64,000 nucleotides of DNA from Thiothrix winogradskyi (GTDB lineage: Bacteria > Pseudomonadota > Gammaproteobacteria > Thiotrichales > Thiotrichaceae). This document shows, in pieces, positions 40,578 to 49,884 of this stretch. How positions within the stretch are numbered: the first letter of the stretch is position 1; the number at the start of each line of letters is the position of its first letter. Under the pieces are notes generated by a model. It was not told the origin of the DNA. It worked only from the letters and a program-made list of their open reading frames with translations, and did not search any database. The position numbers and the translations under genes were made by a program. The stretch lies in contig NZ_CP091244.1 in NCBI RefSeq assembly GCF_021650935.1, positions 1,860,001 to 1,924,000 on the forward strand, given 5' to 3'.

Positions 40578-40613
40578 GCCCCGGCAGCCTTAAGCGCTTG
40601 CCGGGGCTTTTTT
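40578..40613 (+). terminator. Terminator before the polyvalent gene
   Basis: GCCCCGGCA (40578-40586) and TGCCGGGGC (40599-40607) form a 9-bp stem with a 12-base loop and a T-run to 40613. The giant gene starts 14 bases later, so its message depends on read-through or antitermination. Confidence 0.85.
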
Positions 40614-40626
40614 CGTTTGAGGATTC

Positions 40627-43600
40627 GTGATGAGCAATGTATTCGACCAGTTTGATGAAAAGCCAGCGGCAAAGGCGCAGCAACAGCCAGCACCGGCTAA
40701 TGTGTTTGATCAGTTTGATGCGCCGGTGGCGGTTGGGGGGTCTGATTTTTGGCGGGGGCTGGAGAATTATATGCCGCAGACGAAGCAGACGTTGGGGTAT
40801 GCGGCGGGGATTGCGGGTGAGGGCTTGCGCCGTGCGGGGCTGGATGAGACGGGCAGTGAGTTTCGGGATTATGGGCTGGGGGTGGCTGATGAGAAGGCTA
40901 AGGTGATTCAGGGGAATAGTAAGGCTTCTGATCGGTTTAGCGGGATTCGCTCGGCAGGGGATTTGGTGGATTGGGTGCAGTATAACGCTGGGCAGGCGGT
41001 GGGTAATCTGGGTGAGTCGCTGGCAGTGGCGGGGGCTGGGGCGTTGGTTGGCTCGGTTGCGCCGGGTGCGGGGACGTTGGCGGGTGCGGCGACTGGCTTG
41101 TTGGGTAAGCAGGCGACGAAGACGGTTATTAAGGAGGCGGGCGAGAAGATTGCGGCGAGTATGGCGCGGGATGCGGTTAAGAAGCGGGCAGGGACGGGGG
41201 CAACAACGGCGTTGGCGGCGTCGGCGTTGACGCATGGGTTGGGTGAGACGACTGGCAATGTGGTGCGTGATGGGCGTGAGCTGGAGGATTTGAGCGGTAC
41301 GCAGTATGCGAAGGTGTTGGCGGGTGGTGCGGTTGCCGGTGGGTTGGAGTTTGTGGCGGATAAGGTGGGGTTGGATGCGGTGTTGGGGCGCTCTGGGGTG
41401 GCGGGCAATGTGGTGCAGCGGGCGGCGGCTGGCGCGAAGAATGTGGCAGCGAAGGAAGCGGTGACGGAGTTGGGGCAGTCGGTGGCGACGCGGGCGGGAG
41501 CTGAGTTGCCGTTGGGTGATCGTGAGGCGTGGCTGGAGTATTTGGATTCGACTACGGCGGGGGGCTTGCAGGGTGGGGTGATTGGCGGGGCGCTTGGGGC
41601 GGCGCGGTCGGGTGGGGGTAATCCGCCGGGGCAGGCTGTGCCACCTGTGGATGCGTGGTCTGCTGATGTGGCGCGAGTGCCGCCTGTGGCGGACGCGCAG
41701 GCGCAACCCCAGCAGAACCCGCCAGCGGCTAAGCCTAGCGGTGGGTTGTCGGGCAAGATTATTGAGACGGCGAATGCGCTGGGGATGAACCCGGTGGATT
41801 TGGCGACGATTATTAGTTATGAGACGGCGGGGACGTTTGACCCGACGAAACGCGGCCCTACGACACAGTGGGGGCAGCATCGGGGTTTGATCCAGTTTGG
41901 GGAGCCGCAAGCTAAAGAGTTTGGGGTGGATTGGAATGACCCGATTGGCAGCCAGTTGGGTGAGAATGGGGCGGTTGTTAAGTATTTTCGGAAGCATGGC
42001 TGGCAGCCGGGCATGAATCTGACGAACGCTTATAGCATTGTGAATGCGGGTGCGCCGAATAAGTTTAATGCGACTGATGAGAATAATGGTGGGGCGCGGG
42101 GGACGGTGGCTGAGAAGGTGCGTGACCAGTTTGCACCGCATCGGCGTAAGGCTGAAAAGCTGTTGGGGGGTGAGATTGATGTGACCGTGCCGCGATCTGA
42201 TGGTGAGCCTGTGGGTGAGCAAGCGGCGCGTGACCCTGATCTGTGGAACTCGGCGGAGTCGGCGATGGATGCGGCAGGGCAGCAGCGCGATACGGGTGAT
42301 GCTGGATTGTGGAATAGCTCGGCTGATCGGATTATGGATGAGCAAGCGGCGCGGGATGCGGAATTGTGGAACCCTGTGGAGAATTCGGGAGATGCGTTTG
42401 CGCCGTCGCATGTGTTGGCGGATGGGCGTGAGGTGATGGAGTTGCCGGATGAGGCGACGGGTGAGAGCGTGTGGGTTGATCGGGATTTGAATGAGGTGGA
42501 GCCGGTGGCGTTGGGGCAGGCGACGGCGCTGCCTGAGAAACCCGTTTCCCCGGTGGTGGATGTGGCGGTTGGTCAAAGTGGAGTGGTGGATAATGTTGAA
42601 GCCGGTGAAGTCGTTGCGGAAAACGCAACAGTTGTGGATGGTGCTGGACAAGCAGCAGCGCTTGCGGAAGCAGCGCCGCCAGCGCGGGGTGTTGGTGAGT
42701 CGGCGGTTGAACGTTTGGGGGCAGACGCTGGGGCTGTATTGCCGTCGGCGACTGGATTGGACGCGCAAGGATTGCCGTTTGAGCCGCAATCCCCGGATGT
42801 TGTCGCGGGCGTTAATGGTGAACATATTCCAACGGTCATGCCGCAAGGGGCGGACGGCGGGCAGGGCGTTGAGCTTGGCGGCATTCTTGCGGGTGGCTTA
42901 CCCGACAATGGGGGCAAGGTTGAGCCGGGTGTTGGCGGGGCAGAGGCGCTTGCCCGTGCGGTAAGGGGTGATCAGGTTGTCGACGCTGGCAAGGTGATGG
43001 GTGGGCGTGGTCAGGCGGCGGCGCGGGGCGTTGATGCTGTTGCGCCGCAGTCGGTTGGGCAGGATGCGCCGGTGGATTTTGTGGGTGGCGGCGTTGCTGA
43101 TTTTGGGAATCCGGCGTTGCCGTCAAATGACCGTCAAATGGAAAGCCCTGTTGTGCCAGCGGCTGGGCAGGTTGATAAGCCTCAGTATGATGGGCTGTTT
43201 AGTGTGACTGAGGATGCTTCTAATAGTGCGCAGGGCGGCACGGTGGCGGCAGTGCGGGCGGAATTGGTGGCGAAGCTGGGTAAGCGGTTGGCGTTGTTGG
43301 AGCGTAGCGGGAAGTTGGTGTTGTCGGATAGCCCGCCACGGGATGGGGCGCAGGGTAGTTTTCTGAATGGGGTGGTGACGTTGTACCCTCAGAATATTCA
43401 GCCAGGGAATGCATGGGGGGTGTTTTTGCATGAGGCGGGGGAACATGCAAACTTAGCGGCGATGTTGAAGGATAAGTATGCGGTGGTGGTGGCGCAGTTT
43501 AATCGCTTGCTGGAAAGCGGTAATGCGTATGCGTTACGGGCGGATTCTCGACAAAAAGCGGCACAAACGGCGGCGAACGATGTGGATTCGGAGCGTTTGG

Positions 43601-46600
43601 CGTATTTGGTGGAGGATGTGACGAATAACCCGAATCAGCAAGGCTATGGTGCGGCGCGGTTGTTGGCGGCGCGGGTGGTGGCAGCGGTGCGGGCGTGGGC
43701 GTTTGCGACGTTTACGGGTAAGTTGGCGTGGGTTGCGCCTCAGAATTTGACCCCAGCGGATATTCAGGCGTTGGCGGTGCGGGCCGCACGGAGTTGGGCG
43801 GATGGAAGTGCTACACTCAGTCATTCCCCAGTGAGTGAAGGCAGAAAGCTGATGGTGGCTAGGAATGATGCGAAAATTGAATTAGAACCCGCGATGATTG
43901 GCAACCCGTTGGGTAGCTTGAATAATCACCCGGATTATCAGGCGGCTAAGCAGGGGGATTCCGCTGCGGCTAGTCGGGTGGCGCGTGATCTTGTTACGGA
44001 TAAGATGATTGCGGATATTCAGCGGCTGGGTGATGTGTTGGTTATGCCGGTGTTGGCTGAAGAGAGCCAAGGGCGGAATAAGATTCCGTTGGCGGTGGCG
44101 CTGGAGATTGAGCGCAGAACGGGTAATACGGTGGTGCTGGAGGTTATCCAATCGAAGAAGGTGGGGCGTACTGAGTTGTCGGGGCTTGACCGTATCTTTA
44201 ATGTGCCTGAGTTTGATGGTCAAATTGCCGAGAATGCAAAGTATTTATTGGTGGATGATACGCTGACTCAGGGCGGTACGTTTGCGGCACTGGCTTCGCA
44301 TATTCAGCAGTCTGGTGGGGTGGTTGCGGGGTCGGTGGCGTTGACCGGAAAACAGTTCAGTGCTACTTTGAAGCCTTCCGATGAGATCCTTTCTAAGCTC
44401 AGAACAAATTATGGGGATATTGAGAATGCGTTCAGAGAAGCCACTGGCTACGGCTTTGCAGCCCTTACCCAAAGCGAAGCCCGCTACCTTGCCAACTTCA
44501 CGCCTGTTGAGTCCGTTAGAAGCCGAATCCTTGCGGAAAGAGATGCGGCAATCAGCCGACGAAATTCGGGCGCTGCTACGGGCGGCGTAGACCGACAAAA
44601 CAATCAGCCTGTTGATGACCAAGCCCCTCCTCGTGAGGGGCTTGGTCGTTCTGGGGCTGGCGAAAGTGGGGTGAAGTTTAGCGTGGCTGACCCTAACCCT
44701 AAGTGGTCGCCGGATGCGGCGGTGTGGGATGGGGTGGATTTGCCGGACGATAAGGTGGGAATGAAGCGGGCGCGGGAGTTGGTTGATAAGTCGTTGGCGT
44801 GGTCGGCGAATCAGGCGTCGGAGGTGGTGAAAAATGGCTTTGCGGGGATGTTGACGTTGCGCCAGTTGGTGGAGGTTGGGGTTGAAAATGGGGTTGCGTC
44901 GATGCAGCAGTATTTGCGGCGCTTGGATGAGATGCAAACGGCGCGTAGTGCGATGTTGGCGGAGTCGGCAGAACTGGCGCAAGACTGGAATGCGTTGCCA
45001 CGTCAGGTGAAGGTGGCGTTGTCGCATGTGATGCACGAGGCGACGCGCTTGGGGGTTGACCCGTCGTTACCGAAGTATGAGCCGTTGAAGGCGAGTGTGT
45101 TAGGTGGGGTTGACCGGATTCGGGAGGATTTGGGGGTGGCGGGGGTGTCGGTGACGCAGGCGCAACGCCGTGTGGCGGTGGAGGTGGCAGCGACGCCGGA
45201 GGTGGTGGAGCTGGCGCGTAAGTTGAAGGTGGCGCGGCAGATGCGGGTGCGGAAGTTGGCTACCAGTAACGCGAGTGCGGATACGTTTCAGTTGGCGCAG
45301 GATGCGGCGGAGCGGGCGGCGACGGATTGGCGCAATTTGAAGAATGCGTTGCTGGAGTCGGAGAAGCGTAAGGTGCATTACCCGGAGTTGGCGCGGAAGT
45401 TTGGGAATTTGCCGGATGCGGCGAAGGCGATCTTTACCGGTGCGCGTGATCAGTATGAGGCGCGGTTTGAGCGTGCGCAGTTGGCGATTGAGGCGAATGT
45501 GGCGAAGGCGGAAATGGGTGAGTCGCAGAAGGCGGCGCTGCTCAGGAAGTTGCGGGCGGATTTTGAGTCGGCACGCTTGAACGGTATTTATTTCCCGCTG
45601 CACCGGGCGGGGCGCTATTTTGTGTCGGGTAAGCGTAAGCGCACGGATTTGGTGGGTGGGGTGACGACGTATATGAAGAGTGCTTCGCCGATTGATACGG
45701 TGACTGACCCGACGACGGGGGGGGTGCGTTGGCAGATTCGGGGGGATGGGCGTTATTTTGCGTCGGAGGCTGAGGCGAAGTTTGATGCGGGGACGTGGGC
45801 GACGGAGGCGCAGGCGAAGGCTTCGGCGAATTCGCGGGCGGATTTGATCGGTAAGCCGTTGGTGGCGGTGCAGGTGGATGTTCCGGGGGGTGGTAAGGCG
45901 TGGGTGTTGCAGGATGACCCGAATGAGCGGGTGTTTTCGATGGTGGATAGCGAGAAGGAGGCGCTAACCCTGAAGAAGGAGTGGACAGATAGGGGGTTTG
46001 AGAATGTGGATTTTGGGGTGCGTAGCGAGAAGAAGACGCAGGATGATTTGGCGGAAATGAGCGCGTTCATGGGGTTGATGAAGACGATGGAGGCGACGGG
46101 GCAGAAGGTGGATGATGATGTGTATCAGGCGATGTTGCGGTTGTTGCCGGATATGTCGATGCGCAAGAGCCATATTCACCGCAAGGGGACGGCGGGGTAT
46201 AGCGAGGACGCACTTAACGCATTTGCACATAGCATGATGCACCAAGCGCACCAGATTGCGAAGCTGGAAGCACGGGATGATTTGGTGGCAATCTTGAAAG
46301 AGATTGAAACGGAATCGCGGTCTGTGCCGGAGGCGAATCGGGCGCTGGCGGGGAATCTGCGCGAGGAAATGAAGCTGCGGCATGATTGGGTGATGACGCC
46401 GACTAGCTCGGCGTTTGCGACGGGGATGAGTGCGTTTGGCTTTTTTATGTACCTTGGGGTGTCACCGGCAGCGGCGTTGATTAATACGACACAGACGGCG
46501 GTGGTGGCTTACCCGGTGTTGGGGGCTGAGTTTGGGTTTGATGTGGCGGGTAAGGAATTGTTGCGGGCGACTGGGCAGTTGAGCGCGAAGGGGTCATGGA

Positions 46601-47940
46601 CAGATGGGCAGTCGGCTATTCGGGATGAGGCACTGAGTGCGGATGAGGCGGCGGCAATGGCGGATTTGCAGAAGATGGGGTTGGTTGATCGGTCGCAGGC
46701 GTTGGCGTTGGCGGGGCTGGGGGATACGGATAATTTGCAGAATTCGGTGACGTACCAGAAGTGGATGGGGAAGGTGGGGCATTTGTTCCAGCGGGCTGAG
46801 GTGGTGAACCGGGAGGTGACGGCGTTGGCGGCGTATCGGTTGGCGCGTCAGGCTGGCAAGCCGCATGATGTGGCGGTGTTGATGGCGTTTGATCTAACGG
46901 TGACATCGCATTTTGATTATTCCAATGCGAACCGGGCGCGGATTATGCAAGCACCGCACATGAAAGTATTGCTGATGTTTAAGTCGTATAGCCAGCACAT
47001 GTTGTTTTATTTGCTGAAGAATGCGCGGGATTGGGGTAAGGGGGATGTGAAGGCACGCGGGCGCTTGTTGGGGTTGTTGGGGGTGACGTTTGTGTTGGGT
47101 GGGGTGTCGGCGTTGCCGCTGGGCTTTACGGGGTTGGCGTTGGGCGCGATGGTGGCGGGTGGTAAGTTTTCGGCGGGTAAGCAGGTGCAGGGGTATGTGA
47201 TTATGGCGGCGTTGGCGGTGCTGGCGGCGGCAATGTGGGGCGATGATGAGGATTGGACTGAGGAGATGCGCCAAGCGGTGCTGGAGTATGGCGGGGAGGA
47301 TATGGAGGCACTGCTGTTCCGTGGGGCGGTGAATGCGGGGCTTGGGATTGACCTTTCTAGCCGGATTGGGATTGGGGAGTTGTTGGTGCGCTCGCCGGAT
47401 CGGGAGTTGGAGGGTAAGGATTTGGCGTTGCATTATTTGGAGCAGGCTGCTGGCCCCGGTATTGGGTATTTTCTGGGGTTGCCGGTGGCGGGCGCGTTGT
47501 GGGCGGATGGGCATGGGGATAGGGCTGCGGAGAAGGTTGTGCCTAAGTTTGTGCGTGACCCTCTGGCGGCGTTGCGCTGGGCGAGTGAGGGGGTGTTGGG
47601 GTTGAATGGCGACCCGGTGGTGGAGAATCTGAATGCGTGGGAGTTGTTTTGGAAGGCGAATGGGTTTACGCCGGATGCTGTGACCCAGCAGTATGAGTTG
47701 ATCGGGTACGATAAGCGCCAGGAGAGCCGGACGGCTAAGAGCCGCCAGCGGGTGTTGAATCAGTATTGGTTGGCGAGTTTGCATGGGGATGTTGAGGGAA
47801 TGAGCGAGGCGATGGAGGCGGCGATGGCGTGGAATATTGATCACCCGTTGGAAAAGCCGATTGATGGGAAGACGTTGGCGCGGAGTTTGAAGGCGCGTGC
47901 TAACCATCGGGCGAAGGTGGCGGCGGAGCGTGGGTTGTGA
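40627..47940 (+). CDS. Polyvalent injection protein: transglycosylase, zincin-like, phosphoribosyltransferase
   Basis: A 2437-residue ejected protein. An N-terminal membrane-active helical part leads to a lytic transglycosylase (about 372-505; KIIETANALGMNPVDLATII, catalytic Glu 399 in SYETAG, GLIQFGEPQAK). A disordered, repeat-rich segment (about 510-860) carries DLWNSAES-type repeats. A zincin-like patch has FLHEAGEHAN (H-E-x-x-x-H, near 935). A phosphoribosyltransferase fold spans about 1085-1300 with PRPP loop LLVDDTLTQGGTFAAL near 1208. Long helical regions and late membrane helices (about 1935, 2150-2210) follow. The transglycosylase would open the cell wall during DNA entry, as T7 gp16 does. 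Carrying enzymes into the host in one chain defines polyvalent phage proteins. Confidence 0.85.
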   Translation: MMSNVFDQFDEKPAAKAQQQPAPANVFDQFDAPVAVGGSDFWRGLENYMPQTKQTLGYAAGIAGEGLRRAGLDETGSEFRDYGLGVADEKAKVIQGNSKASDRFSGIRSAGDLVDWVQYNAGQAVGNLGESLAVAGAGALVGSVAPGAGTLAGAATGLLGKQATKTVIKEAGEKIAASMARDAVKKRAGTGATTALAASALTHGLGETTGNVVRDGRELEDLSGTQYAKVLAGGAVAGGLEFVADKVGLDAVLGRSGVAGNVVQRAAAGAKNVAAKEAVTELGQSVATRAGAELPLGDREAWLEYLDSTTAGGLQGGVIGGALGAARSGGGNPPGQAVPPVDAWSADVARVPPVADAQAQPQQNPPAAKPSGGLSGKIIETANALGMNPVDLATIISYETAGTFDPTKRGPTTQWGQHRGLIQFGEPQAKEFGVDWNDPIGSQLGENGAVVKYFRKHGWQPGMNLTNAYSIVNAGAPNKFNATDENNGGARGTVAEKVRDQFAPHRRKAEKLLGGEIDVTVPRSDGEPVGEQAARDPDLWNSAESAMDAAGQQRDTGDAGLWNSSADRIMDEQAARDAELWNPVENSGDAFAPSHVLADGREVMELPDEATGESVWVDRDLNEVEPVALGQATALPEKPVSPVVDVAVGQSGVVDNVEAGEVVAENATVVDGAGQAAALAEAAPPARGVGESAVERLGADAGAVLPSATGLDAQGLPFEPQSPDVVAGVNGEHIPTVMPQGADGGQGVELGGILAGGLPDNGGKVEPGVGGAEALARAVRGDQVVDAGKVMGGRGQAAARGVDAVAPQSVGQDAPVDFVGGGVADFGNPALPSNDRQMESPVVPAAGQVDKPQYDGLFSVTEDASNSAQGGTVAAVRAELVAKLGKRLALLERSGKLVLSDSPPRDGAQGSFLNGVVTLYPQNIQPGNAWGVFLHEAGEHANLAAMLKDKYAVVVAQFNRLLESGNAYALRADSRQKAAQTAANDVDSERLAYLVEDVTNNPNQQGYGAARLLAARVVAAVRAWAFATFTGKLAWVAPQNLTPADIQALAVRAARSWADGSATLSHSPVSEGRKLMVARNDAKIELEPAMIGNPLGSLNNHPDYQAAKQGDSAAASRVARDLVTDKMIADIQRLGDVLVMPVLAEESQGRNKIPLAVALEIERRTGNTVVLEVIQSKKVGRTELSGLDRIFNVPEFDGQIAENAKYLLVDDTLTQGGTFAALASHIQQSGGVVAGSVALTGKQFSATLKPSDEILSKLRTNYGDIENAFREATGYGFAALTQSEARYLANFTPVESVRSRILAERDAAISRRNSGAATGGVDRQNNQPVDDQAPPREGLGRSGAGESGVKFSVADPNPKWSPDAAVWDGVDLPDDKVGMKRARELVDKSLAWSANQASEVVKNGFAGMLTLRQLVEVGVENGVASMQQYLRRLDEMQTARSAMLAESAELAQDWNALPRQVKVALSHVMHEATRLGVDPSLPKYEPLKASVLGGVDRIREDLGVAGVSVTQAQRRVAVEVAATPEVVELARKLKVARQMRVRKLATSNASADTFQLAQDAAERAATDWRNLKNALLESEKRKVHYPELARKFGNLPDAAKAIFTGARDQYEARFERAQLAIEANVAKAEMGESQKAALLRKLRADFESARLNGIYFPLHRAGRYFVSGKRKRTDLVGGVTTYMKSASPIDTVTDPTTGGVRWQIRGDGRYFASEAEAKFDAGTWATEAQAKASANSRADLIGKPLVAVQVDVPGGGKAWVLQDDPNERVFSMVDSEKEALTLKKEWTDRGFENVDFGVRSEKKTQDDLAEMSAFMGLMKTMEATGQKVDDDVYQAMLRLLPDMSMRKSHIHRKGTAGYSEDALNAFAHSMMHQAHQIAKLEARDDLVAILKEIETESRSVPEANRALAGNLREEMKLRHDWVMTPTSSAFATGMSAFGFFMYLGVSPAAALINTTQTAVVAYPVLGAEFGFDVAGKELLRATGQLSAKGSWTDGQSAIRDEALSADEAAAMADLQKMGLVDRSQALALAGLGDTDNLQNSVTYQKWMGKVGHLFQRAEVVNREVTALAAYRLARQAGKPHDVAVLMAFDLTVTSHFDYSNANRARIMQAPHMKVLLMFKSYSQHMLFYLLKNARDWGKGDVKARGRLLGLLGVTFVLGGVSALPLGFTGLALGAMVAGGKFSAGKQVQGYVIMAALAVLAAAMWGDDEDWTEEMRQAVLEYGGEDMEALLFRGAVNAGLGIDLSSRIGIGELLVRSPDRELEGKDLALHYLEQAAGPGIGYFLGLPVAGALWADGHGDRAAEKVVPKFVRDPLAALRWASEGVLGLNGDPVVENLNAWELFWKANGFTPDAVTQQYELIGYDKRQESRTAKSRQRVLNQYWLASLHGDVEGMSEAMEAAMAWNIDHPLEKPIDGKTLARSLKARANHRAKVAAERGL

Positions 47941-47947
47941 TTGAGGA

Positions 47948-48346
47948 TTAGATTATGTCAAATAAGCCGGTGAGTTTGCGGATGGCGCGGCGGCGGGTTT
48001 GGCGTTGTGCGTCGGTGTTGCCTTGGGCGTGTTCGGCGTAGTGGCGGGTGATTTCGCGCATTTCGGCGGGGGTGAGCCGGGTGATTTGGTGGTGGAGGCT
48101 GAGCGCGTCGTCGGTGTTGATGGGCGCGGCGTGGTGTTGCCAGTAGCCGGTGTTGGTGCGGATTGGGGCGAAGTCTAGGAGTTTGCCGCTGGGGGATTGG
48201 GTGATTTTGCCGGTGTCGCGGTTGATGATGAGTTGGTTGTTGGCGTACCACCAGCGACCCCAGTTGGTGAGGCGTTGGCGGGTGTTTTCCATGAGTTGGC
48301 GTTCTAGGGCGTGGGCTAGGGCGGCGTTTTGGTCGGGCAGGAGCAT
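47948..48346 (-). CDS. Phage protein, possibly antiterminator-Q-like
   Basis: A 132-residue basic protein with TNWGRWWYANN near residue 28 and a C-terminal LTPAEMREITRHYAEHAQGN, then RQTRRRAIRKLTGLF. The Trp-rich opening and basic helical end recall phage Q-type antiterminators (which let RNA polymerase pass late terminators), but the similarity is faint. AAAGGAAA precedes the ATG. It is convergent with the giant virion gene and divergent from the DUF3164 gene. Confidence 0.5.
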   Translation of the reverse strand: MLLPDQNAALAHALERQLMENTRQRLTNWGRWWYANNQLIINRDTGKITQSPSGKLLDFAPIRTNTGYWQHHAAPINTDDALSLHHQITRLTPAEMREITRHYAEHAQGNTDAQRQTRRRAIRKLTGLFDII

Positions 48347-48428
48347 GGGCTTTCCTTTTGTTTTATGGTCGGCATAATTTTGTATTATACTGATTTGCTA
48401 CATTTTTGTGTTTTTTTTGGGGGCTTTA
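48347..48428. promoter_or_regulatory. Divergent promoter region
   Basis: An AT-rich gap between two divergent genes. TATTATACT on the plus strand (about 48382-48391) is a good -10 element pointing at the DUF3164 gene. No clear operator repeat. Confidence 0.45.
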
Positions 48429-49067
48429 ATGGCTGACTTGGTTATTCCCAATGGGTATTTACAGAATGCGTTGGGGCATTTGGTGCCGGTGGCGCAGATT
48501 CGGGAGCAGGATTTGTTGCGGGATGAGGTGGTGCGGACGTTGGCGCATGATGCAAAGCTGTTGAGCGAGGCGTTGCGGGAGTTTAAGGAACGTGCGATGC
48601 GGGATGTGGAGGATTTGGTGACGGTGGCGGCTGAGAAGTACGGGGCTAAGGTGGGTGGGGATAAGGGGAATCTCTCCCTGGTTAGCTTTGATGGCAAGTA
48701 TAAGGTGCAGCGGTCGATGGCGGCGGTGATTACGTTCACCGAGGAATTGCAGGCGGCTAAGGCGTTGATTGAGGCGTGTATTGAGGCGTGGTCGGATGGC
48801 GCGGATAATCGCTTGAAGACGCTGGTGATGCGGGCGTTTAAGCCAAATACCAAGGGTGAGCTGAATACCAAGGCGGTGTTGGGGTTGTTGCGGCTGGAGA
48901 TGAAGGGTTTTGATGGGGAGGTTGATGTGGAGTGGGCGGCAGCAATGGAGGCGTTGCGGGATTCTATTCAGACTAGCGGGACAACGGCTTATGTGAATGT
49001 GTATGAGCGGGTGGGGGTGAGTGATAAGTACCGCCATATCGCGTTGGATTTGGCGGCGGTGGGGTGA
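48429..49067 (+). CDS. DUF3164-family phage protein
   Basis: A 212-residue protein with the DUF3164 layout: NGYLQNALGHLVPVAQIREQ, a helical middle DEVVRTLAHDAKLLSEALRE, GGDKGNLSLVSFDGKYKVQR, and NTKAVLGLLRLEMKGFDGEV. This family is common in Mu-like and other transposing phages, where its function is unsettled. ATG 48429 is preferred to an upstream frame that lacks a ribosome site. Confidence 0.75.
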   Translation: MADLVIPNGYLQNALGHLVPVAQIREQDLLRDEVVRTLAHDAKLLSEALREFKERAMRDVEDLVTVAAEKYGAKVGGDKGNLSLVSFDGKYKVQRSMAAVITFTEELQAAKALIEACIEAWSDGADNRLKTLVMRAFKPNTKGELNTKAVLGLLRLEMKGFDGEVDVEWAAAMEALRDSIQTSGTTAYVNVYERVGVSDKYRHIALDLAAVG

Positions 49068-49068
49068 G

Positions 49069-49362
49069 TTAGACCGGTTTCGTGGGGTCGGCAATAGTGT
49101 CGGCTTCGATCTTGGCGACGCGCTTCATGAAGGAGTCTTCGCCGGTGTCGCCTGAGTAGAGCCATTCGGCTTCGCGCATGAGCTTGGAGACGTGGGCGGC
49201 AAGGTTGGCTATTTCGAGGAGTTTGGCGCGGGTGGCTGGCTCGTACTGATAGTGGAGTTCGCCGTATTCGTCGGGTTGGTCGGCGGTGTCGAGTTCCATT
49301 TTGAGTTCGTCGGCGAAGTTGCCGGGGTGGTAGTATGCGTATTGAAAGTGTCCGCCGCTCAT
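49069..49362 (-). CDS. Small phage protein of the MSGGHF family
   Basis: A 97-residue protein that begins MSGGHFQYAYYHPGNFADEL, the opening shared by a widespread group of small phage proteins (usually MSGGHFDY). A helical acidic middle and AAHVSKLMREAEWLYSGDTG follow. Function unknown across the family. Convergent with the DUF3164 gene. Confidence 0.7.
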   Translation of the reverse strand: MSGGHFQYAYYHPGNFADELKMELDTADQPDEYGELHYQYEPATRAKLLEIANLAAHVSKLMREAEWLYSGDTGEDSFMKRVAKIEADTIADPTKPV

Positions 49363-49530
49363 GTGTGTCGCCCTGCCCTGCTTTGCTGGTAAAATGGGTG
49401 TGATTGTAGCAATGGCGAGTGAAAAAAGTTAGGAAAAAGGCTTTGTAACTTGTTGTTTTCTTGGCATTGCTGGCGGATATATAGGAAATTAAAAACGACT
49501 TTTGTGCTTATTTTTGCTTTGTTTTGAGCC

Positions 49531-49579
49531 TGACTTGTAATCAGTAGGTCCCGCGTTCGATTCGTGGTGCCGGCACCAA
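49531..49579 (+). other. 3' fragment of tRNA-Thr(UGU), likely attachment site
   Basis: From the anticodon arm (CTGACTTGTAATCAG, anticodon TGT) through variable loop AGGTC, T arm CCGCG-TTCGATT-CGTGG, acceptor strand TGCCGGC, discriminator A and CCA, the sequence follows bacterial tRNA-Thr. The 5' half (acceptor, D arm) is missing; upstream is AT-rich filler. Such truncated 3' copies mark where an integrase recombined within a tRNA gene. The intact copy should flank the prophage on the other side, left of the window. Confidence 0.8.
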
Positions 49580-49639
49580 ATTACAGTTCGAGCCAGTCTT
49601 CATCTCTTGATGTTGACTGGTGATCGAACAAATACTGCA

Positions 49640-49880
49640 TACACACCACTGGCAGTTCGTACATCAATCTCAGTGGTGGTGTGTCAGTTTTTAAGCTGAC
49701 ACAATCTAAAGCGGATACGATTCGCACTCGTGTCCGCCTTTCATTTTCGGTTTAAGCTAAACCGTACCCCGCAAATTTCTTACTTTCCCCAACTTTTTTC
49801 AAGTATTTTCTCATTGCTGTACCCAAATTTCTGCTTTTATGCAGAAACGACCTGTAACACAGGCCGTTTCAAGCAGGCTG
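49640..49880. other. Hairpin cluster beside integrase gene
   Basis: Five hairpins follow one another in 240 bases: ACACACCACTG with CAGTGGTG (about 49639-49680), TGTCAG with CTGACA, GCGGATACGA with TCGTGTCCGC, CGGTTTA with TAAACCG, and AAACG-CCTGT with ACAGG-CGTTT. The last is suited to terminate the minus-strand integrase message. The rest may be arm-type binding sites for the integrase or a transcribed structured RNA. No frame spans them. Confidence 0.5.
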
Positions 49881-49884
49881 TGCG

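Noticed and set aside
40627..42846. Long minus-strand open frame of 761 codons opposite the polyvalent gene.
   Set aside because: It is an Arg/His/Pro-rich shadow of a GC-rich coding strand with no domain and no ribosome site.
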